From Rhodococcus triatomae BKS 15-14 (GTDB lineage: Bacteria > Actinomycetota > Actinomycetes > Mycobacteriales > Mycobacteriaceae), in NCBI GenBank assembly GCA_000341795.1, contig AODO01000010.1, forward strand, positions 62,001 through 126,000: a DNA stretch of 64,000 bases. Direction: 5' to 3'. The notes under the pieces were generated by a model. The model did not search any database. It was not told the DNA's origin and saw only the letters and a program-made list of their open reading frames with translations. How positions within the stretch are numbered: position 1 is the stretch's first letter; every line of letters begins with the position of its first letter. The translations under genes were made by a program, and so were the position numbers. Of this stretch, positions 34,087 through 42,130 are shown piece by piece.

Positions 34087-34386
34087 TCAATGCCCGAGCT
34101 GGCCCGTCAGTCGCTGACCCTCGAGATGCTTGACGTGAGCGTGTTCGGCGAGCACGATTCCCGCCCCCACCACGAAGAACAGCACACACAGGATGGCGCC
34201 GATCGTGGCCCAGCCCGCGAATCCGTAGCCGGCGGCGACGAGCGTCATGCCCATCGTCGCGATGCCGAGGAACACCAGCCCGTATCCCGGCCAGTTCCGG
34301 GAGTCGTCGATCGCTTCACCCGGATGTTCCCGGGTGGTGTGGGACCGGTCGATGGGAAGGTCCTTGTCGCGCTTCTTTCCACGCAT
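34087..34386 (-). CDS. UsfY-like small stress membrane protein (copy 2)
   Basis: A 99-residue paralogue of the protein at 30230: a charged N-terminus (KKRDKDLPIDRSHTTREHPGEAI), the shared WPGYG-containing segment, and two membrane helices (GIATMGMTLVAAGYGFAGWA and GAILCVLFFVVGAGIVLAEHA). The two copies match at RNWPGYG-LG and AAGYG-GWA. ATG 34386 has GGAGG eight bases upstream. I could not find a clear SigF-type promoter for this copy. It lies between the AraC gene and a small membrane protein gene. Confidence 0.83.
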   Translation of the reverse strand: MRGKKRDKDLPIDRSHTTREHPGEAIDDSRNWPGYGLVFLGIATMGMTLVAAGYGFAGWATIGAILCVLFFVVGAGIVLAEHAHVKHLEGQRLTGQLGH

Positions 34387-34504
34387 GTCGATCGCCTCCG
34401 CACATTCTTCGAGGATGTTCTGGCGTGTGCGTGTCGGACCTCTTCGGTCTACCACTCGTGTCGGTGACCGTCCACACGTACGCGTTCCGCGGCGGTGGTG
34501 GCGC

Positions 34505-34702
34505 CTAGATCATCAGCCCGGCCACCGCGACACAGGTCGCCGTGCCCGCCGCGACGAGGACGGACAGCACCGGTGACGTCGTGACGAGGGCCGTGGTCAG
34601 GCCGGCGGGGCAGGCGGACGCCAGCGAGATCATCCCGGTGTGGCGGCGTGAGGGAACAGCGTCGTGCTTGTGGCCGAGTGGTGCGGATGCGACATGGTTC
34701 AT
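34505..34702 (-). CDS. Small membrane protein of unknown function
   Basis: A 65-residue protein with a His-containing N-terminus and one or two hydrophobic segments (MISLASACPAGLTTALVTT and PVLSVLVAAGTATCVAVAGLMI). The ATG follows AGGA by about ten bases. Composition is reasonable for a real membrane peptide, but there is no family I recognise and no promoter motif. It is divergent from ku. Confidence 0.45.
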   Translation of the reverse strand: MNHVASAPLGHKHDAVPSRRHTGMISLASACPAGLTTALVTTSPVLSVLVAAGTATCVAVAGLMI

Positions 34703-34855
34703 GGTGAGCGACTTCCTGTCGATGCAACTGTCGGGATGTCGTGCGCCCCGAGGGAAGGCTGCTTTCTCAACCAGTTCCGGTGTACCACGCCGAGCCGCGA
34801 GTATCCAGGGATTTCTCCCGCGGTGAGGGTTGCGGACCTGCGACCGACGTCCGCC

Positions 34856-34881
34856 GTTTCGAGTTCTCGTCGAGCGGGAAT
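34856..34881 (+). promoter_or_regulatory. SigF-type promoter of ku
   Basis: GTTT-N16-GGGAAT, 42 bases before the ku start codon. It predicts stress or stationary-phase induction of end joining. Confidence 0.65.
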
Positions 34882-34922
34882 GGGGAGAGGGAGGCGGACG
34901 GGTCGGCGAGGAGGCGAGAGCG

Positions 34923-35855
34923 ATGCGGTCGATGTGGAAGGGGACGGTCACCTTCGGGTTGGTCGCGATCCCGGTGCGTCTGTTCGCGGCCACGCAGGAT
35001 CAGAGCCTGTCGTTCCACCAGGTCCACATCCCGGACGGATCGCGGATCCAGCACCGTCGCTTCTGCGCCGCCGAGGACTCCGAGGTGCCCTACGACGAGA
35101 TCGGCAAGGGATACGAGACCGCCGACGGCCGGATGGTGGTCCTGACCGACGAGGATCTCGCCGAACTGCCGTTGCCGAGTGCGCACACGGTCCAGGTGCT
35201 CGCGTTCGTTCCCATCGAATCCGTCGATCCCATCCACTTCGACCGCACCTATTTCCTGGAGCCGGAGAAGTCGGCGGTCAAACCGTTCGTGATGCTGCGG
35301 GACGCGATGAGCAAGGCGGGGCAGGTCGCGGTGACGAAGATCGCCATCCGCCAACGGGAGTCGCTGGCCCTGCTGCGGGTGTACCGGGACGACATCGTCG
35401 TCGAGACGATGCTGTGGCCGGAGCAGGTCCGCACCCCCGACTTCGACTTCCTGCGGGCCGATCCGCCCCAGGTCAGCGCGAAGGAGATGAAGATGGCGGC
35501 GCAGCTGATCGAGGCGATGGCCGAACCCGTCTTCGACGCCGACGCCTACCGGGACGAGTACCAGAAGGCCCTGAAGGAACTGGTGCGCACCAAGATCGAG
35601 GGCGGGGACACCACGACGCCGCGGGCGGCGGCCACCACCGACGACGAGGTCACGAGCCTGCTCGAGGCGCTCTCGAACAGCATCGAGGCGTCCCGCGGGT
35701 CCACGTCCTCGACGTCGCGGCCCGCGAAGACGTCGCAGCGGAAGGCGCCGGCGACGAAGAGGGCGCCGGCGAAGACGTCGTCGAAGAAGGCATCTCCCGA
35801 CAAGTCCGGGGCGACGCGGAAGTCCTCGCCGAAGAAGTCCTCGCCGAAGAAGTGA
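34923..35855 (+). CDS. ku: Ku protein, non-homologous end joining
   Basis: A 310-residue bacterial Ku homodimer subunit that encircles DNA double-strand ends and recruits the LigD ligase. The core opens with MWKGTVTFGLVAIPVRLF (residues of about 4-21); the beta-barrel block HRRFCAAEDSEVPYDEIGKGYE (about 44-65) and the YFLEPEKSAVKPF bridge (about 115-127) are typical. The C-terminal 70 residues are a Lys/Ser/Pro-rich tail (KKASPDKSG, SPKKSSPKK), as in mycobacterial Ku, where it aids DNA threading. ATG 34923 follows GAGGAGG. A SigF-type promoter precedes it. LigD is not in the window. Confidence 0.95.
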   Translation: MRSMWKGTVTFGLVAIPVRLFAATQDQSLSFHQVHIPDGSRIQHRRFCAAEDSEVPYDEIGKGYETADGRMVVLTDEDLAELPLPSAHTVQVLAFVPIESVDPIHFDRTYFLEPEKSAVKPFVMLRDAMSKAGQVAVTKIAIRQRESLALLRVYRDDIVVETMLWPEQVRTPDFDFLRADPPQVSAKEMKMAAQLIEAMAEPVFDADAYRDEYQKALKELVRTKIEGGDTTTPRAAATTDDEVTSLLEALSNSIEASRGSTSSTSRPAKTSQRKAPATKRAPAKTSSKKASPDKSGATRKSSPKKSSPKK

Positions 35856-36058
35856 GCCGTACCGCGCCGGAGGCCGGCCCGCCGTCGGGCGTCCTGGGCT
35901 CTGTGGCGTTTGGAGCGGCACCGATCCGGGCAACCGACGGCCGCGAGACCGCCTTCGGACCCCGAGGGACGGTCGCCGTGTCGCGACGGCACGAGACGGA
36001 TGAACGGGGACGGGCACCCGCGCGGGTGCCGAGACGGCCCGACAGCGGAGAGGATGCC

Positions 36059-37543
36059 ATGGGTGGGAACAGAACTCGGACTCTCGATCATTCACGGGCG
36101 CCGCTGCTCGACGCACTTGCCGAGCACCGGCGCCTCGACCGATACGGGTTCACCCCTCCGGGACATCGGCAGGGGCGCGGCACGGACCCCCGCACCGTCG
36201 ACGTGATCGGTGCATCGGCCTTCGCCTCCGACGTCCTCGCCGTCGCCGGACTCGACGACAGGAAGTCGCGGGGCGGTTTCCTGAAGGATGCGGAGCGGCT
36301 CATGGCCGATGCCGTCGGCGCCGAGCACGCGTTCTTCTCGACGTGCGGGAGTTCGCTGTCCGTGAAGACCGCGATGATGGCGGTCGCGGGCGGCGGCCAG
36401 GGCGACGGATTGCTGGTGGCACGGGACTCGCACAAGTCGATCGTCGCGGGACTCGTGTTCGCCGGTGTGACGCCCCACTGGATCACGCCCCGCTGGGACG
36501 AGAACCTGCACCTGTCGCATCCGCCGTCGCCGGAACAGGTGCGTCACGCGTGGGAGGCGCACCCGGACGCGGCGGGCGCACTGATCGTCAGTCCGAGCCC
36601 CCACGGGACCTGCGCCGACATCGAGGCGATCGCCGCCATCTGCCACGAACGGGGCAAGCCCCTCATCGTGGATGAGGCGTGGGGTGCGCACCTGCCGTTC
36701 CACGACGGGTTGCCGACCTGGGCGATGGACGCCGACGCGGACCTGTGCGTGGTCAGCGTGCACAAGATGGGGACCGGGTTCGAGCAGGGTTCGGTGTTCC
36801 ACCTGCAGGGTGACCTGGTGGACCCCGCTCGGCTGTCCGCGTGCGCCGACCTGCTGATGACCACGAGCCCGAACGTCCTGGTGTACTCGGCGCTCGACGG
36901 GTGGCGAAGACAGATGGTCGAGCACGGCACCCGACAGCTCGGTGCGGCCCTGGAGCTGGCCAGGCGCACGCGGGACCGGATCGAGGCGATCCCCGGGCTC
37001 CGGGTCGTGGAGGACGATCTGCTGGGCCGGGAGGCGTCCCACGACCTGGATCTGTTGCAGGTGCTCGTCGACGTGACCGCGCTCGGGGCGAACGGCTACC
37101 AGTGCGCCGACTGGCTGCGCGCACACTGCCACCTCGACGTCGGATTGAGTGATCACCGTCGGATCCTGGCGACGTTGTCCCTCGCCGACGACGAGGCGTC
37201 CACCTCCCGCCTGATCGAGGCACTGACCGCGTTGTCGAAGACCGAGTTCCCGGAGCCGCACCCGGTGCGGGTCCCGGCGGCGGACGACCTGTCGCTGGAT
37301 TCGGTGACCTCGCCTCGGGACGCGTTCTTCGGTCCGGTCGAGGACGTGCCCGCCGCGCACGCGGCGGGACGGATCGCGGCCGAGCAGATCACCCCCTATC
37401 CGCCGGGTGTCCCGGTCGTCGTCCCGGGAGAACGGTTGAACTCCGAGGTGGTGGAGTACCTGCGCAGTGGACTGCGGGCGGGGATGGTGGTCCCCGATCC
37501 GGCGGACCCCGGCCTCGAGACGTTCCGCGTCACGGCCTCCTGA
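36059..37543 (+). CDS. PLP-dependent Orn/Lys/Arg decarboxylase-family protein
   Basis: A 494-residue fold-type I PLP enzyme of the basic-amino-acid decarboxylase group. Key features are ADAVGAEHAFFSTCGSSLSVKTA (about residues 86-108, PLP phosphate site), VARDSHKS (about 120), IVDEAWGAHLPFH (about 202-214, the Asp that pairs with the PLP ring) and SVHKMGTGFEQGS (about 229-241), where Lys forms the Schiff base. The C-terminal domain ends with TPYPPGVPVVVPGE as in the family. Product would be a polyamine precursor such as cadaverine, putrescine or agmatine; the substrate cannot be fixed. ATG 36059. A weak SigF-like motif (GTTT-N16-GGGCAA, 35908-35933) lies upstream. Confidence 0.9.
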   Translation: MGGNRTRTLDHSRAPLLDALAEHRRLDRYGFTPPGHRQGRGTDPRTVDVIGASAFASDVLAVAGLDDRKSRGGFLKDAERLMADAVGAEHAFFSTCGSSLSVKTAMMAVAGGGQGDGLLVARDSHKSIVAGLVFAGVTPHWITPRWDENLHLSHPPSPEQVRHAWEAHPDAAGALIVSPSPHGTCADIEAIAAICHERGKPLIVDEAWGAHLPFHDGLPTWAMDADADLCVVSVHKMGTGFEQGSVFHLQGDLVDPARLSACADLLMTTSPNVLVYSALDGWRRQMVEHGTRQLGAALELARRTRDRIEAIPGLRVVEDDLLGREASHDLDLLQVLVDVTALGANGYQCADWLRAHCHLDVGLSDHRRILATLSLADDEASTSRLIEALTALSKTEFPEPHPVRVPAADDLSLDSVTSPRDAFFGPVEDVPAAHAAGRIAAEQITPYPPGVPVVVPGERLNSEVVEYLRSGLRAGMVVPDPADPGLETFRVTAS

Positions 37544-37548
37544 TCCAC

Positions 37549-37574
37549 GTTTGCCGACGCGGTGCGGCGGGTAG
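37549..37574 (+). promoter_or_regulatory. SigF-type promoter of the SAP/Rho-N-like gene
   Basis: GTTT-N16-GGGTAG, 41 bases before the ATG at 37615. Confidence 0.72.
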
Positions 37575-37614
37575 ACGGAGGAGAACCCGCTCGACGAGTG
37601 AGGAGGGAACCCCG

Positions 37615-37884
37615 ATGCCGAAGAACAGTTCGGATCCGCACCTGAAGGATCAGGAGATGTACGAGGAACTGCGCAAGAAGGGCGACTCGAAGGAGAAGGC
37701 CGCGCGGATCTCCAATGCCGCCGCTGCGCGTGGCCGCAGCAGCGTCGGACGCAAGGGTGGGCACGGCGAGTCGTACGAGGACCGCACGGTGCCCGAGTTG
37801 CGGAAGCGGGCCAAGGAGATCGGGCTGACGGGCTACTCGTCGATGAACAAGTCGAAGCTGATCAGTGCGCTGCGCAACCACTGA
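37615..37884 (+). CDS. Small SAP/Rho-N-like protein (DUF7218 type)
   Basis: An 89-residue, strongly charged protein. The first half (DQEMYEELRKKGDSKEKAARISNAAAARG) is a predicted helix found in small actinobacterial stress proteins; the second half (TVPELRKRAKEIGLTGYSSMNKSKLISALR, about residues 58-87) is a SAP/Rho N-terminal-like helix-extended loop-helix that binds nucleic acid. ATG follows GGAGGG. A SigF-type promoter precedes it. It may be co-transcribed with the heme-oxygenase-like gene 56 bases downstream. Binding DNA or RNA in stressed cells is inference. Confidence 0.85.
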   Translation: MPKNSSDPHLKDQEMYEELRKKGDSKEKAARISNAAAARGRSSVGRKGGHGESYEDRTVPELRKRAKEIGLTGYSSMNKSKLISALRNH

Positions 37885-37940
37885 CGCCGAAGCGGTTCGA
37901 CGTCGCGTCCCATTCCCTGTCGCCGACCTGGAGGTGTTGC

Positions 37941-38990
37941 ATGACCACGGGCGTTGATGTCCGGGCCCGGCCCCTGCCGATGCCCCGCGGCCCGGTGTCG
38001 TGCCGGGTGATCACCACCCTCGCCGACGGCCCGGCGGGCTCGATGCGACCGGATCCCGGTCTCGAGCACGCGGACCCGCTGGGCGGCGATCTGCAGTTGG
38101 CGCTGCACGTGTGTTACGAGCTGCACTACCGCGGGTTCGTCGGCGTGGACCCGGACTGGGAGTGGGACCCGGACCTGATCCGGGTACGGGGGCAGATGGA
38201 ACGCCGGTTCCTGGGGCGCGTGCGGGCCGAGGTCGCGGGTGGGACCGATCCCGATGCCGAGCTGGACGCGGTGTCCGTGGCCGAGGCAGGCGACGGATCG
38301 GTAGCCGCGTACCTGCGGGACGAGGGTTCCTGGGACCAGATGCGGGAGTACTTCGCGCACCGGTCCGTCTACCACCTGAAGGAGGCGGATCCGCTGGCGT
38401 GGGCGATCCCGCGGCTGCAGGGTCCGCCGAAGGCGGCGTTCGTCGCCGTGGAGTTCGACGAGTTCGGTGGTGGTGACGGGGAGCGGATGCACTCGCGTCT
38501 GTTCTCCGACCTGCTGCGCGCCGCCGACCTGGACGCCGGCTACCTCGGGTATCTCGACGACGTGCCGCCGGAGACGCTCGCGACGGTGAACCTCGTGTCG
38601 ATGTTCGGTCTGCACCGCAGCCTGCGGGGCGCGCTCGTCGGGCATTTCGCGAACGCCGAGGCGACCACGCCGCCGAGCGCCAAGGCACTGGTCGCCGCGC
38701 TGGAGCGGATGTCGGCGCCTGCGGACTGTGTGCGCTTCTACTCCGAGCACGTGGAGGCGGACGCGGTGCACGAGCAGGTGTTGCGCCGTGACGTGGTCGG
38801 CGGTCTCCTGGAAGCGGAACCGGAGCTGGCGGCCGACGTCGTGTTCGGGATCCAGGCCACGGAGCTGCTCGAGGGCAGGCTCGCCGCGCATCTGCTGCGC
38901 GCGTGGTCCGGGGGCGCGAGTTCGCTGCTCGCCGTGCGCGAGTCGCAGCTGCAGGGGGCGGGTGCCGCGACCGCGACAATGGATGGATGA
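37941..38990 (+). CDS. Iron-containing redox enzyme (heme-oxygenase-like diiron fold)
   Basis: A 349-residue all-helical protein of the heme-oxygenase-like oxidase (HDO/CADD-like) superfamily. Candidate diiron ligands are spread as expected over three helices: ALHVCYELHYRGF (about residues 53-65), EFDEFGGGDGERMHSRLF (about 173-190) and YSEHVEADAVHEQVL (about 267-281), each with Glu/His pairs. Members oxidise or cleave small organic substrates with O2. The ATG has GGAGG eight bases upstream. Its stop overlaps the photolyase start by four bases (ATGA), so the two are made together. Confidence 0.85.
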   Translation: MTTGVDVRARPLPMPRGPVSCRVITTLADGPAGSMRPDPGLEHADPLGGDLQLALHVCYELHYRGFVGVDPDWEWDPDLIRVRGQMERRFLGRVRAEVAGGTDPDAELDAVSVAEAGDGSVAAYLRDEGSWDQMREYFAHRSVYHLKEADPLAWAIPRLQGPPKAAFVAVEFDEFGGGDGERMHSRLFSDLLRAADLDAGYLGYLDDVPPETLATVNLVSMFGLHRSLRGALVGHFANAEATTPPSAKALVAALERMSAPADCVRFYSEHVEADAVHEQVLRRDVVGGLLEAEPELAADVVFGIQATELLEGRLAAHLLRAWSGGASSLLAVRESQLQGAGAATATMDG

Positions 38991-40345
38991 CTAGACCAAC
39001 GCTGGTGTGGTTCCGCCGGGATCTGCGCCTGCTCGATCTGCCGATGCTGCTGGCGGCGTCCGACGACGCGACAGCAGCGGTCGCGTTGTTCGTGCTCGAC
39101 GACGCGCTGCTGGGGCCGTCGGGTGAGCCGCGACGACGGTTCCTGTTCGAGTGTCTCCGCGCCCTCGACGACGACCTCGGCGGCAGACTGCTCGTCGTGC
39201 GCGGCGACCCGGTCGTCGAGGTGCCCGCGGTGGTCGCCGAGTTCGATGCCGTGTCCGTGCACGTCAGCGCCGACCACGGGCCCTACGGGGCGCGCCGTGA
39301 CACGGCGGTCGCGGAGGCGCTCGGTGCCGCCGTGCCGTTGATCCGGTCGGGGTCGCCGTACGCCGTCTCCCCCGGCCGGATCGTGAAGTCGGACGGTACC
39401 CCGTACCGCGTGTTCACCCCGTTCCGGCGGGCGTGGCTCGATCACGGTTGGCGGGCCCCGGCCGACACCGGCGCCGACACCGTCGCCTGGGCGGATCCGG
39501 ACGGAACCCGGTCCCGGGTGCCGATCCCCTCCGTCGAGGGGCTGGACGGTCCACCGCTCCCCCGCGCCGGGGAGGCGGCGGCGTTGCGGCGCTGGCGGGA
39601 GTTCCGCGACGACGAGCTCGCCGGGTACGCGGACGGTCGCGACCGGCCCGATCTCGATGCGACGAGCCGACTGTCCCCGTACCTGAAGTTCGGGTGCATC
39701 CATCCGCGAACGGTGTTGCGGGACATCGCGGATCGCACCGACGCCGGCGCCACGACGCTGCGCAGCGAACTGGCGTGGCGCGACTTCTACGCCGACGTCC
39801 TGCACCACCGCCCCGACACCGCACGCGGAAACGTCGACCACCGCTTCGACGAGCTGGTGCACGACTCCGGCCCGGACGCGGACCGGGCGTTCGAGGCGTG
39901 GGCGCAGGGCCGCACCGGGTTCCCGATCGTCGATGCCGGGATGCGTCAGCTGCTCGCCGAGGGCTGGATGCACAACCGGGTGCGCATGATCGTCGCGTCG
40001 TTCCTCACGAAGGACCTGCACCTCCCGTGGTGGCGCGGCGCACGGCACTTCATGCGGCACCTCGTCGACGGTGATCTCGCGTCCAACCAGCACGGCTGGC
40101 AGTGGACGGCGGGCTGCGGAACCGATGCGGCCCCGTACTTCCGGGTTTTCAACCCCACGGTGCAGGGTGAGAAGTTCGATCCCGCGGGCGACTACGTCCG
40201 GCGGTGGGTGCCGGAGCTGCGCGGGGTGGAGGCCGGGCGGGTGCACCGCCTGCCGGACGGTCCACCGCCGGGCTATCCCGCTCCGATCGTCGACCACGCC
40301 CACGAGCGGCGGGTCGCACTGGACCGCTACGCCCGGATCCGCTGA
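38987..40345 (+). CDS. Cryptochrome/DNA photolyase family protein
   Basis: A 452-residue blue-light flavoprotein that repairs cyclobutane pyrimidine dimers. The N-terminal Rossmann antenna domain begins VWFRRDLRLLDLP. The FAD-binding helical domain contains TSRLSPYLKFGCIHPR (about residues 224-239), LAWRDFYADVLHH (about 262-274), TGFPIVDAGMRQL (about 312-324) and WMHNRVRMIVASFLTKDL (about 329-346), and ends in NQHGWQWTAGCGTDAAPYFRVFNP (about 369-392), all class I photolyase hallmarks. Translation is coupled to the heme-oxygenase-like enzyme by an ATGA overlap. Class I CPD photolyase is more likely than a (6-4) enzyme or a cryptochrome, but this is not certain. Confidence 0.94.
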   Translation: MTRPTLVWFRRDLRLLDLPMLLAASDDATAAVALFVLDDALLGPSGEPRRRFLFECLRALDDDLGGRLLVVRGDPVVEVPAVVAEFDAVSVHVSADHGPYGARRDTAVAEALGAAVPLIRSGSPYAVSPGRIVKSDGTPYRVFTPFRRAWLDHGWRAPADTGADTVAWADPDGTRSRVPIPSVEGLDGPPLPRAGEAAALRRWREFRDDELAGYADGRDRPDLDATSRLSPYLKFGCIHPRTVLRDIADRTDAGATTLRSELAWRDFYADVLHHRPDTARGNVDHRFDELVHDSGPDADRAFEAWAQGRTGFPIVDAGMRQLLAEGWMHNRVRMIVASFLTKDLHLPWWRGARHFMRHLVDGDLASNQHGWQWTAGCGTDAAPYFRVFNPTVQGEKFDPAGDYVRRWVPELRGVEAGRVHRLPDGPPPGYPAPIVDHAHERRVALDRYARIR

Positions 40346-40408
40346 CATCCGCTGCTCCGGGAGTGTCGCGTCGCGCGGTTCGACGGGTGAGTTGACACGA
40401 TCTGTCGC

Positions 40409-42076
40409 ATGGCGGTTGTTGCGGCTCTGATCGTGATCGTGACCCTGGTCGTGATGACGACCGGGGCGGTGCCCGCGGTGTTGGCGCTGACGACCGCTCT
40501 GGTGGTGGCGGGTGTGGTGGGCATCGCGACGCCCGCCGAACTGTTCGCCGGGCTGAGCAACAGCGGGGTCATCACGATCGCGGCGATGCTGGTGATCGCC
40601 AAGGGGGTGCTGCGGACGGGCGCGGTCTCCCGGCTGACGCACGCCCTGCTCGCCGGGGTTCGGACGGCCGGTCAGGCGTTGGGCAGGCTGATTCCGGCGG
40701 TCGGTGTGGTGTCGGCGCTGATCAACACCACCCCGATCGTGGCCATGCTGATTCCGGCGGCGAAGGAACTGCAGCAGCGGAACGGGATTCCGGCGCGCGG
40801 GCTGCTGCTGCCGATCGCGCACGCGACGACGCTGGCGGGATCGGCGACGCTGATCGGGACAAGTTCGAATCTGTTGATCGCGGGTCTCGCCGAGCCGGCC
40901 GGGGTGAAGCTGACGATGTTCTCGTTCGTGCCCGTCGCGGTGCCGGTGGCGCTGGTCGGCTGGGTGGTCCTGATGGTCACGGCGCCGCGGATGCTCGGTC
41001 GTCGCCCGCAACCGCAGGAACGGGACCTGTCGTGGCAGGCGGAGATCCCGATCGCCCCGCGGGCCCTGGCGATCGGGCGGACGGCAGCCGAGATCGGGGT
41101 GGACTCCACCGCGGAGTTCGAGTTGGTCGAGATCCGCCGCTGGGGTGGCCCCGTCGATGCGGGTGTGCCGTTGGAGTCGGGCGACACCCTGGTGTACCGG
41201 GCCACGGAGGACGGGGTGCGCACGTTGTGGGCGAACCCACGATTCGGCATCGCACCGCAGCGCCTCTTCCTGGTGGCGATCGCGACCAACGAGGAGAAGA
41301 CGGTGCGGGACCTCGAGGAGGGCGAGGACATCGTGGTCGTCGCGGCGCAGACGACGCACCTGCTGCGGGACGCGCCCGCCGAGCCGGGTGAGCTGTGCCT
41401 GGTCACCGCCGAGTCGGCGGAGGCGCTGGCCGAGAACTCGTTGGTCGCGTTGTGGCAGGAGTTGGCGGGCAAGGCACCGCAGACGGCGAAGACGTGGATC
41501 GCGGTCGCGATCCTCGTGGGAACGATCGTGGCGGCGTCGTTCGGCATCGCGGCGGTGGAACTGTGCGCCGTCGCGGGGGCGGTGCTCATGGTGTTCACCG
41601 GCGTGCTGACTCCCCGATCGGCGGTGCGGGCACTGAACTGGAACATCCTGGCGATCATCGCCGGCTCGGTGGGGCTCGGCACGATCGTCGTGCAGAGCGG
41701 TCTCGGCGGTCACATCTCCGATGCGGTCGTGTCGTTGGCGGGCGACACCGCGTTGCTGGTGGTGCTGGTCTTCGTCCTGGGGACGACGCTGCTGACGAAC
41801 GCGGTCACCAACGCCGCGGCGGCCGCGATCCTGACACCGATCGCGTTGGAGGTCGCGGCGGTGGCCGGGCTGAATCCCGTGGTGTTGCTGACGTTGATCG
41901 GGACGTGCATCTCGTTCACCTTCCTCAACCCGTACAGCCACCAGTCGAACCTCATGGTGTTGCGACCGGGCGGGTACTCGACCTCGACGTTCGTGCGGTT
42001 CGGTGTGCCCCTCACGGCGGCGGTCGCCCTGTCGGCGATCGGTGTCGGCTGGGTGCTGTTGACGGTGGCGGGCTGA
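40409..42076 (+). CDS. SLC13/citrate-transporter-like membrane permease with RCK-C (TrkA-C) domain
   Basis: A 555-residue transporter. N-terminal membrane helices include the SNSGVITIAAMLVIAKGVL segment, the INTTPIVAMLIPA hairpin and the GSATLIGTSSNLLIAGLA substrate motif (SNT-like) of divalent anion:Na+ symporters. Residues of about 210-345 form a cytoplasmic insert with RCK/TrkA-C-like folds (STAEFELVEIRRWG, VPLESGDTLVYRAT, repeated as TAESAEAL). A second membrane half repeats the motif (TNAVTNAAAAAILTPIA, then SFTFLNPYSHQSNLMV). The substrate could be a dicarboxylate, sulfate or similar anion. ATG 40409 has little leader and no ribosome site. Confidence 0.87.
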   Translation: MAVVAALIVIVTLVVMTTGAVPAVLALTTALVVAGVVGIATPAELFAGLSNSGVITIAAMLVIAKGVLRTGAVSRLTHALLAGVRTAGQALGRLIPAVGVVSALINTTPIVAMLIPAAKELQQRNGIPARGLLLPIAHATTLAGSATLIGTSSNLLIAGLAEPAGVKLTMFSFVPVAVPVALVGWVVLMVTAPRMLGRRPQPQERDLSWQAEIPIAPRALAIGRTAAEIGVDSTAEFELVEIRRWGGPVDAGVPLESGDTLVYRATEDGVRTLWANPRFGIAPQRLFLVAIATNEEKTVRDLEEGEDIVVVAAQTTHLLRDAPAEPGELCLVTAESAEALAENSLVALWQELAGKAPQTAKTWIAVAILVGTIVAASFGIAAVELCAVAGAVLMVFTGVLTPRSAVRALNWNILAIIAGSVGLGTIVVQSGLGGHISDAVVSLAGDTALLVVLVFVLGTTLLTNAVTNAAAAAILTPIALEVAAVAGLNPVVLLTLIGTCISFTFLNPYSHQSNLMVLRPGGYSTSTFVRFGVPLTAAVALSAIGVGWVLLTVAG

Positions 42077-42130
42077 GGTCGGCGCCGGCTCTCCGTACAG
42101 TCGAGTCAGGCCCACGTGAAGGAGTCGGAG

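Noticed and set aside
35908-35933. GTTT-N16-GGGCAA as a SigF promoter of the PLP decarboxylase
   Set aside because: The -10 has two departures from GGGTAt and it lies more than 120 bases from the start; kept only as a weak note in the gene entry.
34664-36058. Upstream extension of the PLP decarboxylase frame
   Set aside because: It overlaps the whole ku gene in another frame and lacks any domain; ATG 36059 fits the family start.
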